Source: Hepsetus odoe
Taxonomy: Eukaryota > Chordata > Actinopteri > Characiformes > Hepsetidae
Reading direction: 5' to 3'
Assembly (NCBI GenBank): GCA_017165825.1
Contig: CM029370.1
Span: forward strand, 29,107,146 to 29,171,145
DNA length: 64,000 nucleotides
Notes under the pieces: model-generated
The model's database searches: none
Told to the model about the DNA's origin: nothing
What the model saw: the letters and a program-made list of their open reading frames with translations, nothing else
Part shown: positions 33,501 through 45,780 of the stretch, piece by piece
Numbering within the stretch: position 1 is the first letter of the stretch
How the letters are laid out: every line of letters starts with the position of its first letter
Position numbers and translations under genes: made by a program

Positions 33501-36500
33501 TGGACTGAACGTGAAGTTCAGCCGTTCTGCGCCGCTCCCGCTCACGGCTGCGCTCTTTCTCCTCCCGAGAAGACTTGTGCTCTCGCTCCTCTTCAGACTC
33601 TGGCTTCACAGGTGGCTGCCGCAAACGTTCTGCCTCCTCCTCCATCTAAGGGTTAAAATATTTTAAAAAAAGCATATAAAAAAAAAAGGTATAGCACCCA
33701 GCTGTTCATGCCAGTTCGCGCTAGCCAACTGTGAAAATAATCCATTTGAGTGAAAAATCTGAAACAAATTTTTCCAATGCTCACACAAGCCAGTAAGACG
33801 GTCATGTGCAATTTTTCGTTTTTTTTTTTCATTTGTTTCAGTCAACAGCCCTTGCCACCACACCAATCATTGCAATACTGTAAAAGCATACACACACACT
33901 GCATTCATTTTCCACAACATATTTAGCAATATCAAATTCCAGTTGATGGTTTAACAGCAATTGATTACTTCCAATCAAACCACGTACCCATAGAAGGCAC
34001 AATGAGGTTATTAAATCAAAAAGATTGATTGCTTTAATGGCCAAAAAACAACAAAGACGGTCTAATCGTCCTTAAAGACAATGGTGGCAGATTGATTCCC
34101 CTGCAAGTATGTGACTGAAGGGCAGACAGAGAGAGGATAACATGATTGGTGAAAGGCATACCCTGCGCAGCTCTGCATCTGGATCAGGGTGTCCCTCTGC
34201 CAGCAGCCTCTGCCTGATCTCCTCCAGCTCTTCTTTCTCTCGTTTCCTGTCTCTCTCATCCAGCTCCATCTCCTTCTCTCTGTCTCGCAAGCGCTTCTGC
34301 AGTGCGCTGCCTCTACAGGTCAAACAGGTAAACACCACCCCATTCAGAATAACGCTGGTTGTGTGTGTGACCATGGAAATAAAGCGATAGCAGGTGGGTG
34401 GGCGATGAGTCAGACCATAAAGCTAATTTCAGCCTCATATTAAGACACTTAAGTCACGTCATTATTAGCAAGATGCCTTAAATCTAACTGATTAGCCCAT
34501 TCAACAGGAAATGCAGCTTTGTATTTGACCATCTGCTCAGTAACCGCAGTTTACAATCGGTCAGTCTACCGAAAATAAATAACCTATTACAGTAGCTTCA
34601 TTTCGATCAGCGCTTCCTAATCGGTCCTCAGGGCTGTCAAAATGGTCCACAATTTAGTCAAGCACAGCGTCAGAGAAGAACTGTGGACTCTCCAGGAGCA
34701 GAAGCACAGATTTAAACAGTTTTGCTTTGAAAGATGTGCAATTTTTTTTGCTAATTTGAAGGATAATATGAACCATGAATGCGATTGCTGGAGACACCAG
34801 AGCACACCAATTTCTCCTTCTACTACCACCTCCTCTTATTTCACACCACTATAAGCACCTCTTCCTCACTCAGACTGATTATCTTGGCAGAAAAGAGGCA
34901 TCTGCAGCTGCTTATTAGGAACGCCATCTCCTTCTTGAATCACAGATCCACATGGTGTTGTCACAAAATATTTTATTTAATGTTAATCCAGATTTTGTTT
35001 GCAAAGCCTCGTAGTGCTCAGCATAGCCGTTGGGCAATGCTATGCATAGAAAGCAGGACAACATGTAGTTTGTTACTGTGCAAACATGCCTTTGAGATAC
35101 ACATGTATAAGTAATAATAATTTTAAAAATTTAAAATACGGTACTTGTAATATTTCGGGTCATCACGGTCATCGTCATAGTCCTCCAAGAACTCCTTTAG
35201 TCGCTTGCCTTCTTTAGCCTTTTAGACAACAGAAAAAAAAAAGTTATTTTTCATTTAGAAACAAAAACTAGACCCATAAATCAATCTGGTCACTTTCACT
35301 TTTATTACATTGACTTTTTTTGTTTTATTGTTATTTGTTTTTAAAGATTCCCATTTCAAGTACGTTTCCACAGTGAGCTGTGAAATAAAACAATACAATG
35401 ATTCTCTCACCGTCTCTCGCCGGCGTTCATCTTCTCTCTCTGCTTCCTTGGCATAGTCTCTCGCCTTCTTCCTCTCTCTAAGCTCCCAGTTCTTCAGCCG
35501 CTGTGAGGAACAAAAGGAAGTATTTTTAACTAATAACTAGCAGGTCTTACTGCTCACCAACTGTCCACCAACTTGACTGGGAGAAAAAAAATGAATGAAT
35601 GAATGAATGAATGAAACCTTCAAAAGCTTCACTGGAGCAGATTTACTTCAATTAAAAACTATAACTGAAGACATTAAGCTCAATAAATACTTTTGCATAA
35701 ATCCAGCGTTCTTTGTTTGATCTTGATTTTGTAGGAGTTGTGGAAGTATGGCAGGGCTTGACTGTGGATTAGAAGGAATCTAACTGGTTCCTCAAAATGA
35801 CATGATGGGAGCCACAATTCAAGACAGGGATCAACCAAAACGGAACAAAGTTCTGACCGCCAACATGATACATTTAATTTGGTGAACAATTCAGTTACTT
35901 GATCATTTGACCCTTCAACTATAAAACAAAGCTCAGTTATGTGCACCTCCTGATAGGCAGCCTCCTTCTCCCTGAGCTTCCTCTCCAGTTTTCGGCGCTC
36001 GTACGCTTCCTCCTCATCCTCCTCTCGGTCTCGCTTCTTATCCTTGTCTCTGTCTCGATCGCGGCTTTGTTCTCTGAAACAAACCAGACTAATTTAAAAA
36101 GCCATGCAGATCAATCTATTTCCCATCAACCAGCAATAACCAGGACCTGAATACTCATACATAACATAAAAACTGCCATACTGTGAAAAATTCACATAAG
36201 AGAACTGCACTGACAGACACCGGGGTAAACCACTGTTGGACGCTCACCTGGACCTGCTCCGGTCCTCGCTGTGGTCTCTGCTCCGGTCCCAGTCTCTTTC
36301 TCTCTCTCGTTCCTTTGTGCGCTCACGCTCCCTGTCCCGCTCCCTGTCTCTCTCTCGTTCCCTCTCACGTTCTCTCTCCCTCTCCCTCTCTCGGTCCTTC
36401 TCCCTCTCACGGTCTCTCCTCTCTCGTTCCCTCTCGCGCTCCTTGTCCCTCTCTCGGCGCTCTCGTTCCAGCTCCTGCCGTTCTTTCTCTCGCTTGCCTT

Positions 36501-39500
36501 TCTCCTCCTCCAGTTTCTGCAGAAAGTGACAAAGACAGGACCTGAGCAGCTAATATCAACAGCAGATGGATGGAAAGCACAGTAAGACTAATCTAGACTG
36601 CAGAGAAGTGGTTTACAGTTCCTCTCTCCCATCAAATTGCCCATTGTGAGTTTGGAACATCCCCGTTTTTAAAAGGGAATAGTTCAGTCAATCACTTTAA
36701 CTCATCTTAAAAGTGCAAGGGGGGGGGAAAAAAAAAAAAAAAAAAATTAAACCAATTGGCAATATGAAAATCACACGACATGGAGAAGAGGAAAGCAACT
36801 GCTTTAAAAGTTCGGTCATGGTTTCTCATATCGGAGAGTAACCATGGGTTCCCATAGTTGTTTTTTTTTTTTCCTTATTTGGTGTAAAATGAAATATTGC
36901 TCCTAATGCAACTATTCGTACCTATTACACCCTCCCCACACACCCCTATTATTCCATCTTTTCTACAAAGAAACCTGGAAACCACTTTATTTTTCCAGTC
37001 CTACTTCCCACAGTTTCAAAGACAAGGATCACAATCAGGTAAAAATGCTGTAAAAAAGGTTTCCACCTCATAACAGCAGCAACAGAAAGGGTTCATCAAT
37101 CCTTGTGAAACTAGTTATTTTGGACTTACAGGTGTTGAGCATTGGATACAGAGCTTCGCTGCCCCTACAAGCCTTTTATTGTTAGGCCTGGGAGGAAAAG
37201 CAGGTCAAAGGATTTGTAGGAGAAATTTTTAAAAAATGTTCAGAAAATGTCTGTTTCTTGTTACATGACGTTCATCACAAGCAACCTTAACAACATTTTG
37301 TGAAAACATGGCGACAGGTGCATTGCATAAGGGTAATCTGTTGATCTCTGCGTTCATGTTTGGATAGAAAGGGCAACAAATGAATTTGTAGAGGCTGGCT
37401 TACCCCGCTGCCGGCTTCCCTGGTCCTCCAAGGGGTCGACTCAGCAAGTATGAAAAGAATTTAAGCCGGCACAACACCCACTGTTTTGAGAAAATAAATC
37501 CCAAATGCCATCTGAGTGCTAATACTTGTACTGATTTTTGATCTGCCTCAAAAAGACGGTCAAAAGTATTGTGAAGCGGTCAATGAGTGCATTGAGCTTC
37601 CTTTGTGCAAAACATGGATAGTTCTGTCCCTCTGCTTTGAACGACTTTGCCGAAAACATGGCTGATAAAGCCAAGGCTAATGCTAAAAACAGTGGGTGTG
37701 ATGCATGCAAGGGCAAAAAAAGAAGATAGAAGATAGATGGGGGGAAAGAAGGAAAGAAGGACAGCTTGAGAGTGATGAACCTTTTTGGAAAACGTTCCCT
37801 TCACTGAGCGAGTGCATTGTTCCATGTGTAATGACAGACCACCCAGGCTAAAAAAGAATAAGGCCACATGCCTGTTTCAGACTATAGATATTGACTGCTT
37901 TTACATTTACGGCATTTAACGGACGCTCTTATCCAGAGCGACTTCCCTGTCCTAATTACAGGGACGGTCCTCCTGGAGCAACTCAGGGTTAAGGGTCTTG
38001 CTCAGGGACCCAGTGGTGGTAGTCCTAGAGGTGGGATTCAAACCTGGGACCTCTTGAGCCATAGGTAAGTACCCTACAACTGGACCACCTCCACCCGTTT
38101 TTGAGATGTTTTATGAAATGTGCTAAAATTACATTAGAGGTTAAGAGCGCTTGAAATTTGGTATGAATATCCAAAAAGACTATTTTCTCAGCCATTAAGC
38201 TGCAGAAGTACAATAACTAGAGACAGCTGGAGTGCTCCAGCAAAATAAATATTTAGTACAGAACACTACACAGATATATACACGGGAGTAACTGGAAAAT
38301 AATTTCCCATGCATCACCCGAACATGAAGCATTAACATGGGGTTCTCACCGGATGTGCTGTTGCTGAATGGCAGTGTAGCCCTTCCTGCTAGGTTTGAAC
38401 TCAGCTGTTAATAGACTGCAACTGTTTGTCCAAATGTCCAGAACCGCTTGTTTTGAACCCTTGATACAGGACGTGCATAAATATGGCACATCTTGTCTGT
38501 GCGTGGCTATGATGACAGTATATATTACCAAATGCTAATAAGTTCTACAGCCCAAAGAACAGAATGCTAAGAATTAAAGAAAAAGATAAAAAAAATAAAG
38601 AAAAGAAAAATGACAGGAAATATAGATGGGAAAAGATAAAATAAGAGGTAATGGATGTGCGCACAAGCAAGCAGGAAAGATGAGAGTGCTCACAGGCACA
38701 CAAACACACACAGGGCTAGTTCATACCTGCCAAGTCTTCAGAGTATCCGCGTGCTGTGGAAGGGCGCCCCCTACTGTCACACTGGCATCACAGCCAACTC
38801 ACTGCAGTGGTTATTCAGTCAGCAGTTATCATTTATATATCATGAACATCTTAATAATGGGGGACCCACATAGGTTCACTGGCCGCTCAGGGATCAAGGT
38901 GACACACGTTTAAGAGCATTTCTGCAGTAAACGCACTGCAGGGAACGTTCTGCAATGGTCTTGCAGATCAGTTTGGGGGCTAGCCATTTTTCTGCGATTT
39001 TATCCCTAAATTGTGATATTTAAGGTTAGCATGTCCGGAGGTGTCGTTAAATTTCCCCCAAGAACTGGCACAGTTGCCCCTGTGCAAGTCCTCCAGAAGG
39101 GGGCGCCCAGTATATGTAGAAAAGAATGGAAAGCTCATACTTACATCCTATCCTTGCAACTTTTTCCAAAGCTGTGAGATTCATCTTGCTTTAGTCACCA
39201 TATGATCTCTATCATAATGGTGGGGTTTAATGAACAGATTAGCTTTGAGGGAAGTTTACATTACGTGCATGCATTTTACGTGTGACTGACGAGATCTTAA
39301 ATGCAGGCCTTTTAAATGACGACCCCGTCTGTCTTTGTGTCACTAATTCATGACAGACAGGGACAGTCGCTAGAACCGAGATTAGGCCCAGTCTCGGACT
39401 AAAACACAGCTTCATTAAAACACTTAATCAAAAGCGTTTTAGACCCTGACTAGGTTTAATCTGAGTCTAAGAAACTTGCTTTCATTCAACATCTTCTGCA

Positions 39501-42500
39501 TTATGTATAGAACAATCATTCAAAAAAATCCAGTCACTCAGAGTGATCTGTGGCCTGGTCAGTATAGCCAATTCAGTATTAGGGCTCAGGATATCTACTA
39601 TAGACAGATTCTGTTTGCATATCTATCACATGGTACAGTCACTACTTGATCTAGGAGTGACTTTGTTGCACTACCTGGGACATGTAAAAAAAAAAATAAA
39701 ATAAAATAAAAAATAAAATTCATAAATGAGTTACCTTGTGAGTGTCACGGAATTTGTTGATCTCCCTGGAGATCAAATCTCTTTTGTCCTCTTCCATTTC
39801 TATGGCATTGATGTCCTCCTAAACAAGCAAAAATTAAACACGTAAACCACTGACACCAGTTTCGTAAAAAAACAAATCAGAGCACACAACTTCTGCGCTC
39901 CAGGCTGAGCGCCAGTCAAGCCCTCGTCTGAAAATATCCAAACAAGTAACGTACCTCTTCTTTTTTCTCTTTCTTCTTCTTGCGCCGGTTGGAATCGTCG
40001 TCCTGAGACGGGGCGTTGAGCTCGTTGGAATACTCACGGATCAGACCGTCGATAGCTCCCTTCACTATTTGGTCCCGTTTTTGGGTTTCTTCATCCAAAA
40101 CTTCCTCTTCTTCCTCTCCTCCCTCTTTAACCTTTTCATTCTAGCAGTAAGCAAACAGAAGAGCAAAATAAAAGTTTTTTTAAAAAATTAGAGGTAAATG
40201 ATTGTCACTACTGTGCATTCCCGCATGTGGTTAACACACTAGCCCAGCTTGATTTTGAGCACCGTTTGTCAGATCTTGTGAACTATATTTAGCTAAAATA
40301 TATATTATCTAAAAAATTTCGCACTCTTTTAGTTTTGTGGTTTCATATTGTGTTTTTATGACTACAAAAAAAGACAAAAGTAAAATTTAAGCACAAATAA
40401 CAGTCATTACATACCATAAAGCATCAGCACCGTTTCCCTAAACATTTAAAGGTCTCAACATTTTATATGACGCTATAATAGTGTGTTAACATCCCAAACA
40501 ATAATAAAAATTATTCAGATTTCAATTTTGATAGTTGTGACTCACGTCGACTTAAAGAAATGTGAATAAGATCCAGTTTTACGGTGCATTGGCACATTTG
40601 CAAGGAAATTTTCTAGCAAAAATAAGTATTGAGCTTATATTCAGAAAAAATCTGATCACTATGTGAAATTGGAGTTGAATTTTTCCCGATAAAGCACTAT
40701 AAGTAAACGCAGCAGCTTTTCATGTGCTTTAATATCAAACAAGGATGATCAACTCAGCTTCACCTACAGCAGCTGACTTCTTTTTTTTTTTTATTACAAC
40801 ACCACACAATAAAACAGGTCATTAAACGGTGGTAACCCAAGGAACCTAAGCTGTATTGATCGAGATAAGCACGTCAGTAAGGGATGTTATTGAAAGATGA
40901 TAACTAAATAGCAAAAAAATTTAATTGACTGCTTAGCAATCCCAACATCCATATATTTTACATTCATTTATTGCAGGTTTAAAAAATAAATAAATAAATG
41001 GACAGCCCATGTGAAGAATGGGAGGATGAATCTATATTAGTCGCATCGGAGGGTCAAAGAACTCACCCCATTGGAGCTCCTCTTTTTGGCCTTCCACTCG
41101 TCCAGCTGCGCTTTCGTTTTGGCGTCCACCTTCACCAGCAGTTTCTTCTCCCCCACCTGCAGCTCATGGAGCAACCTCAGCGCCCTTAGAGTCGACTCCG
41201 GCTCCTTATACTCGCAGAAACCAAAAGCTGCCGGGAGAGATGACAGGCAGCAGAATGAGTCCGTAAACACAAATCATCCAACCTGTTGGGCTATGCAAAA
41301 ATTCTATACACAGAAAAAACCCTGAAAATTTTACCCTGTAGTTTTCCAGAGGCACCCTGAACCCGTTTCCAACTTAAGACCAGGCCACATTTCTGAGAGA
41401 CAAACAAAAGAGAGATACATAGCCTGTTACATCCAACATCCAAGACAAGGAAGGACAAGTCCATGGTGTTCAGTTTGTGTTTCACAAAAAAAACCTAAAA
41501 TAAAAACCATCATTTGTATTTCGCCCTTCATGAACAGAAAAGCAATTTCCCTTGCGATCAATAAAGTTTTTCACATGAATGCAACGCAGCAGCTCTAGAA
41601 TATCAGCTGTGAAGGAAGTGCACTTTTTTCTGCATCGTCGAGAACGATCACTGTTACTTCTCCATCTATTTTTTCTTCCTTTTCTTCACACATTACAATA
41701 GAAGATCCATCACAGCAACATTTTTATACATCCCATTTATGCCTCGAGAATTATATTTATACGTGGTCAAATACAAACATAAAAGCCCCCAAGATGCATT
41801 TAAAACACTCACAACACTTTGGGTAGTGGTCCGAGAAGCATTTTAGACAGACGCAATAGTCGTGAGATAAAGCACTCTGGGAAAACTAACTTTACCCTTT
41901 TTCAGCATCTCTCTACAACACAGTGTTTTAATATGTGATGTTGAGGGGCGATTATAAACACCCGTTGGCTTGTTGTGAAAAATGGTGGATTTCTTTAGAC
42001 TGAGACAGAAAAATGAGGAGGAACCATATGGATTTTGACACAATCAACATACTAGCCACATGAAGTGACCAGGCGTAAACAGGGTGTGTTAAATATCACC
42101 TTCCTTTTCAGCCCTAGAAATCAACTGTGCAAAAAAGATCTTAAAAACACATTCATTTAAGGAATGAATAACACCTTATGCTGTGTACATATTCCACCTC
42201 TTTCACTGAACGACTCACTGCTTAGAAAAAACAGGAGCTGTTATTGCTGAGCACTCCAGGCATTCATTCCACTTTTCAAATTTTAATAAAGTTTTCAATA
42301 ACTGTCAACAACAGCAGCAATCCTAGTGAAACATATCCAAACCGAGGTACAGCCACTAAACGAACAGTGGAAAGCTCTGACACCCCTTAGCTCTCATTAC
42401 TCACGGAGACGGGGGCACTGACGAAAAGACCAGAGCTGGAGGTGTCAGAGTTAAAGATGCTGAGATGTTCGTTCGGACGAGGATGGACAGGATTAGAAAT

Positions 42501-43657
42501 GAGTATATTAGAGGGACAGATCAGGTTAGACGTTTTGGAGAGAAAGTTAGAGAAGCAAGGTTGCGTTGGTTTGGACGTGTCCAGAGGAGAGACGAGGATT
42601 ATATCGGGAGGAGGATGTTGAAGATGGAGCTGCCAGGAAAGAAGAGGTTCATGGATGTGGTGAGAGAGGACATGCAGGTGGTTGGTATGAAGCGGGAAGA
42701 CGCAGAGGACCGGAAGAAATGGAGACGGTTGATCCGCTGTGCCGACCCCTAAACGGGAGCCGAAAGAAAAAGACGACGACTCACGGAGAGCAGCTGTCTG
42801 ATGAGCATGTCCGAGGCTTTCTCCGAGATGTTCCCAACAAACACCGTAGTCGTTGGCCCACTATTCTCTTCATTTTCCTTGGCACGGGCAGCTTGTGCCT
42901 CCTTCCTTGGTGCAGCCATCTTACTGACCATTGGCACTGATGTGGGTACAAGCACCTGCTCGAACAAACAGCAATAGAACGAATGGTGCACTGAATAATA
43001 CACGGGTGAAAGAACACTGAAATACTAAATCTTTTCTCTTTAATTTTAAAGACATTTCTTTCTGCATGAAGGAAGGGAAGCTTACCGTGGGAGTTGGGGT
43101 CATAATCCCCATGTGAACTGGTATCATTGGGGTCCCTGTGAAAGTGAAAGCTTATATTGTTAGTGTACCCTCAAGATTCACACTCATGAAGCAAAGGGCT
43201 CTATGGTATCGGGTTTGGTCCAAATTTTCTAAATAACTAAACGGACTGAAATGATTAGAAATGACTAAAAGTAGATTCTTGTTAAGCGCATGGCAATAAA
43301 AAGACAATGATTCAGGTGTTGTAAACACCCATTAGAAAAGGTGAATTCTCACTGTGATGCATTTGTGTAAAATAAAATAAGTGATTTAATATGGTGGGGG
43401 ATCCCATCACAAAGATAATTTTGCCCTTCAGATTAAATAACCAACTAAGTAAACAAGTTGAAATCCATGAAACTTATGTTCCAAAGCTTTAAGACTAAAA
43501 TGATGGAGTAATGTTTCAGGTGAGAGATCAATTCTCTCTTAATGAGCTCACCAGGGGGCATCGAAGGTGGAAATCCAGCAAACTGTGGAGGAGGGATCCC
43601 TGGGGGCATGGTAGGGATGCCAATTTGTGGCCGGTTAAGATGAGGAGGGAAGGACAT
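30546..43657 (-). CDS. rbm25: RNA-binding protein 25 (splicing regulator, RRM and PWI domains)
   Basis: Spliceosome-associated regulator of alternative splicing (for example of apoptosis transcripts), nuclear speckle protein. Seventeen coding exons on the minus strand, start to stop: 43552-43657, 43086-43135, 42785-42955, 41335-41392, 41067-41227, 39955-40140, 39735-39818, 36248-36516, 35947-36073, 35411-35500, 35145-35218, 34162-34312, 33255-33645, 32462-32763, 31606-31704, 31419-31466, 30546-30638 (TGA). They total 2460 bases, 819 residues; human is 843. Order: Pro-rich N-terminus (MSFPPHLNRP), RRM about 70-150 with VFVGNI, KKKKEKKEE basic stretch, RE/RD mixed-charge region about 270-470, acidic Ser/Glu region, nuclear localisation-like PRKRKLVPLDYED, and the PWI domain in the last four exons (RPWINKK, ending EAKKIGLGK). 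Upstream in-frame ATG (MGDLPK) exists in the same exon, but homology supports the chosen start. An 18-residue segment present in the human protein is absent between KKEE and EDINAIE. Confidence 0.96.
30664..30928 (-). mobile_element. Family A SINE-like repeat, near full length, in the last rbm25 intron
   Basis: Contains GCAGCAGGGGGCAGC at 30766-30780 and ends at CACTAGGCCGCCGCTGCC. It begins 25 bases inside the intron, close to the last-exon acceptor. Confidence 0.85.
32044..32275 (-). mobile_element. Family A SINE-like repeat, near full length
   Basis: AAAGCGAAAGTGACTATTCG at the tail, core variant GCAGTAGGGGGCAGC at 32140-32154, head CGCTAGGCCACCGCACTGC. Confidence 0.8.
37901..38097 (-). 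mobile_element. Family B SINE-like repeat, near full length
   Basis: Begins at the TTTACATTTACGGCATTTAA tail, with GACGCTCTTATCCAGAGCGA, and ends CTGGACCACCTCCACCC. The retained tail shows the TGTAAA-type 3' end. Confidence 0.85.
38764..38777 (-). promoter_or_regulatory. CTCF-like core motif (- orientation)
   Basis: The minus strand reads ACAGTAGGGGGCGC, mismatching the CCANNAGGGGGCGC consensus only at its first base. Confidence 0.45.
39093..39106 (+). promoter_or_regulatory. CTCF-like core motif (+ orientation)
   Basis: CCAGAAGGGGGCGC fits the CTCF core consensus at every constrained position and is the strongest match in the window. Confidence 0.5.
42437..42784 (+). pseudogene. LINE reverse-transcriptase C-terminal relic next to an rbm25 splice donor
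   Basis: The + strand frame from 42465 to 42752 encodes 95 residues with REARLRWFGRVQRRDEDYIG and MLKMELPGKKRFMDVV, the C-terminal tail typical of a fish non-LTR retrotransposon ORF, followed by CCCCTAAACGGGAGCCGAAA. The clade is not assigned. The 5' part of the element is missing, as is usual for LINE copies. Its A/GA-rich end runs to the minus-strand donor of rbm25 exon 42785-42955. Confidence 0.8.
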
Positions 43658-43675
43658 CTTGGGTAGATCACCCAC

Positions 43676-45638
43676 CTGAAAGAGAAAATAATGTGAAATT
43701 TAATAAAACTGGGGAGTAACCCAGGGAGAGACAGTTTTAGGATTGTGATGCACTTTGAAGCTCAACGTGAAGATCCTGGTTGCTGGAGAGAGATTGAGAT
43801 TTTGCACTAGGAGATCATAATCATAATGTTATCAGCAGATATTTGCTTGGAGGAAAAGAAAAAGAAAAAAAAAAAAAAGCATCAGACAGTTGTCCTTTGC
43901 TCAACATTACAAATCAATATTTGATGAAGCATTCATTGCGCTGCAGAAGAGCACAATGTTTACACGATGCTGGAATCCTGCGCAACAATTTTCACTTTTC
44001 ACATTTTTCCATCATTTAGATACTGTTACAAAATGTGCATTGGCATCAGCACTAGCAGATAAGTAGATGAAAAAAATCTGACATTAGCCTTGTGCTTAAT
44101 GTCCGCCACTTTCTCGACAATGTTTCTTTAAAAAGCCTTGAAAAGTTAGATTTTCCACATTTGTGGAAAAAAAGTTAGTTGTCAAGTGTCAATAGTGAGT
44201 CCATGGAGTCTGCAAATTAAAAATAAGCAGCAAAAAAGTAAATTTTAGATTGCTTTTAGTTTCAAATCTCACACAATCCCTGCAGCAGGTAACCAGGGTC
44301 CACCTTTCACCCTGTGAGTGCTGGGACGATCTTCAGCACCTTGGTTAGGAGTGGCTCTTTTTTAAAAGATGCACAAATAGTCAAAATTTGGACTGGTTTG
44401 GACTACTGTGATACTACAGTTGGTCCCAGCATTGTTATGTCTTGTCCCTGGGAAAGCGGTTTCAAAGTACAAATGTCTTGATTTCAGTTAAGACGTACAA
44501 GCTGATAATCCTGCCTTCAAATACACTAACAAGGAACAGCTTACAAACGCTTTTTTATAACAGAAGACAGAAAATCAGATCAGAATTATTGACCATGTTT
44601 GTTGCATGAATTCAGGGACTCTTGGTTTAGATAGATAGATAGAGTAATCTTTTATTACCCCACGAATGGGAAATTTGGGTGTTACAGGGCTCTTTCTCAA
44701 GGAGACAGAAAGAATATAGAAAGATATACGTAAAGAAAAATATAAAGAACGAGGAACATCCATATACATGAGCTCTATATATGTATATATACATACACAC
44801 ACACATATAAAGACAAAACACAAACATGCACGTATATTTTAGGATTTATGTTTCAGCTAAACTTCATTTTTATATTTTATGCAGCTCAAATGCTTAATGG
44901 CAAGTATTTTAATGAAATTAAAAGGGATACATTCACTACTAGCACGTTATTATTTTATATTATTGCTTATTTATATTGATTCTTGCCACAGCAACCTGCT
45001 TTCGTATTATTTGTGGTGCAGCTTGTTCCCTCCACTCCCTTTGAACAAAACAGATTTTCTGGAAAAATGTATCATGACACGTTGTGCATCGTGAAGATTT
45101 TTTGAATTAAAGGTTACATTTTGTTTTATCAGCCATTTTTTGTCATTTAAGTCTTTTATAGTTTGACTCCGACCATATTTAATAGCTAAATAGCTCGTTT
45201 CTTATGTAAGCTGTCTTTTGACTGAATTCTGTGAGCTGATTTAACTCCAGTGGATATTTTGTTCAGTATCTTACTTTAAAATGATCATTTATGTATTAAT
45301 TGGCCGTATAAAGCTGAGAGACTCGTTTAAATATGTGGCATTTGACGGCTCCGTTTTAAAAACAACAAGCCAGAGTATTGTTCATAAAGAAGCCCCACTA
45401 AAATGTTAAGTTTGTTCCTTTTAGGTGGCACGTTCTTTCTCTTTCTGTCTATTTATCCACACACGCTAACGGCTAGTTAGCTTTGTTAGCATGTGCGCTA
45501 ACGACGTCGCCACACAGTCGAAACGAAAATCAAGCAAATAACTCAGTTCGGCTCGACGACTCCATTTTTTTCTCGGAGTTTAGTCGGATGAGGTTTCAGG
45601 GTTCAGCCGGAGAGCAAAATTCGACGGTAAAAACTCAC
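43676..45638 (-). other. rbm25 first intron (5' UTR)
   Basis: Acceptor CTTTCAG precedes GTGGGTGATC at 43675 on the minus strand, so an untranslated exon must lie upstream. The interval has no coding similarity. A GATA-type run at 44629-44642 followed by CTTTTATTACCCCACGAATG is a common fish repeat end. Confidence 0.55.
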
Positions 45639-45780
45639 CCAAACCGATAAAAGATCGATTTTCTGCTCCGTCTGTCTGTCTGTCTGTGTCTCTCCGCGGC
45701 GCGTTAGCTTAGCCTCACACCGAACAGCTCACCGGCACTCAGAGCAAAATAAAAGTCCCTGATATTCCGCTAAAAACCGT
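45639..45780 (-). promoter_or_regulatory. Probable rbm25 non-coding first exon and CpG-rich promoter
   Basis: On the minus strand a good donor (GGGTGAGTTTT) ends an exon at 45639. Upstream lies a CpG-rich patch with CCGCGGCGCG at about 45696-45705 and a GTCTGTCT repeat. The transcription start is not determinable; a second donor-like site is at about 45734. Confidence 0.45.

Larger units (their letters stand above)
36517..39734 (-). other. Long rbm25 intron
   Basis: The 3.2 kb intron has no additional recognisable exon. It holds a G8/A19 homopolymer run near 36720, one family B SINE, a divergent pair of CTCF-like motifs at 38764 and 39093, and otherwise unremarkable sequence. Confidence 0.7.

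Noticed and set aside
36183..36585. Several overlapping Ser/Leu/Arg-rich open frames on the + strand
   Set aside because: They are antisense shadows of the low-complexity RE/RD-rich exon of rbm25 (36248-36516).
42465..42752. 95-residue + frame considered as a host gene
   Set aside because: Its motifs belong to the C-terminus of a non-LTR retrotransposon ORF and similar relics occur at 60848 and 61976.
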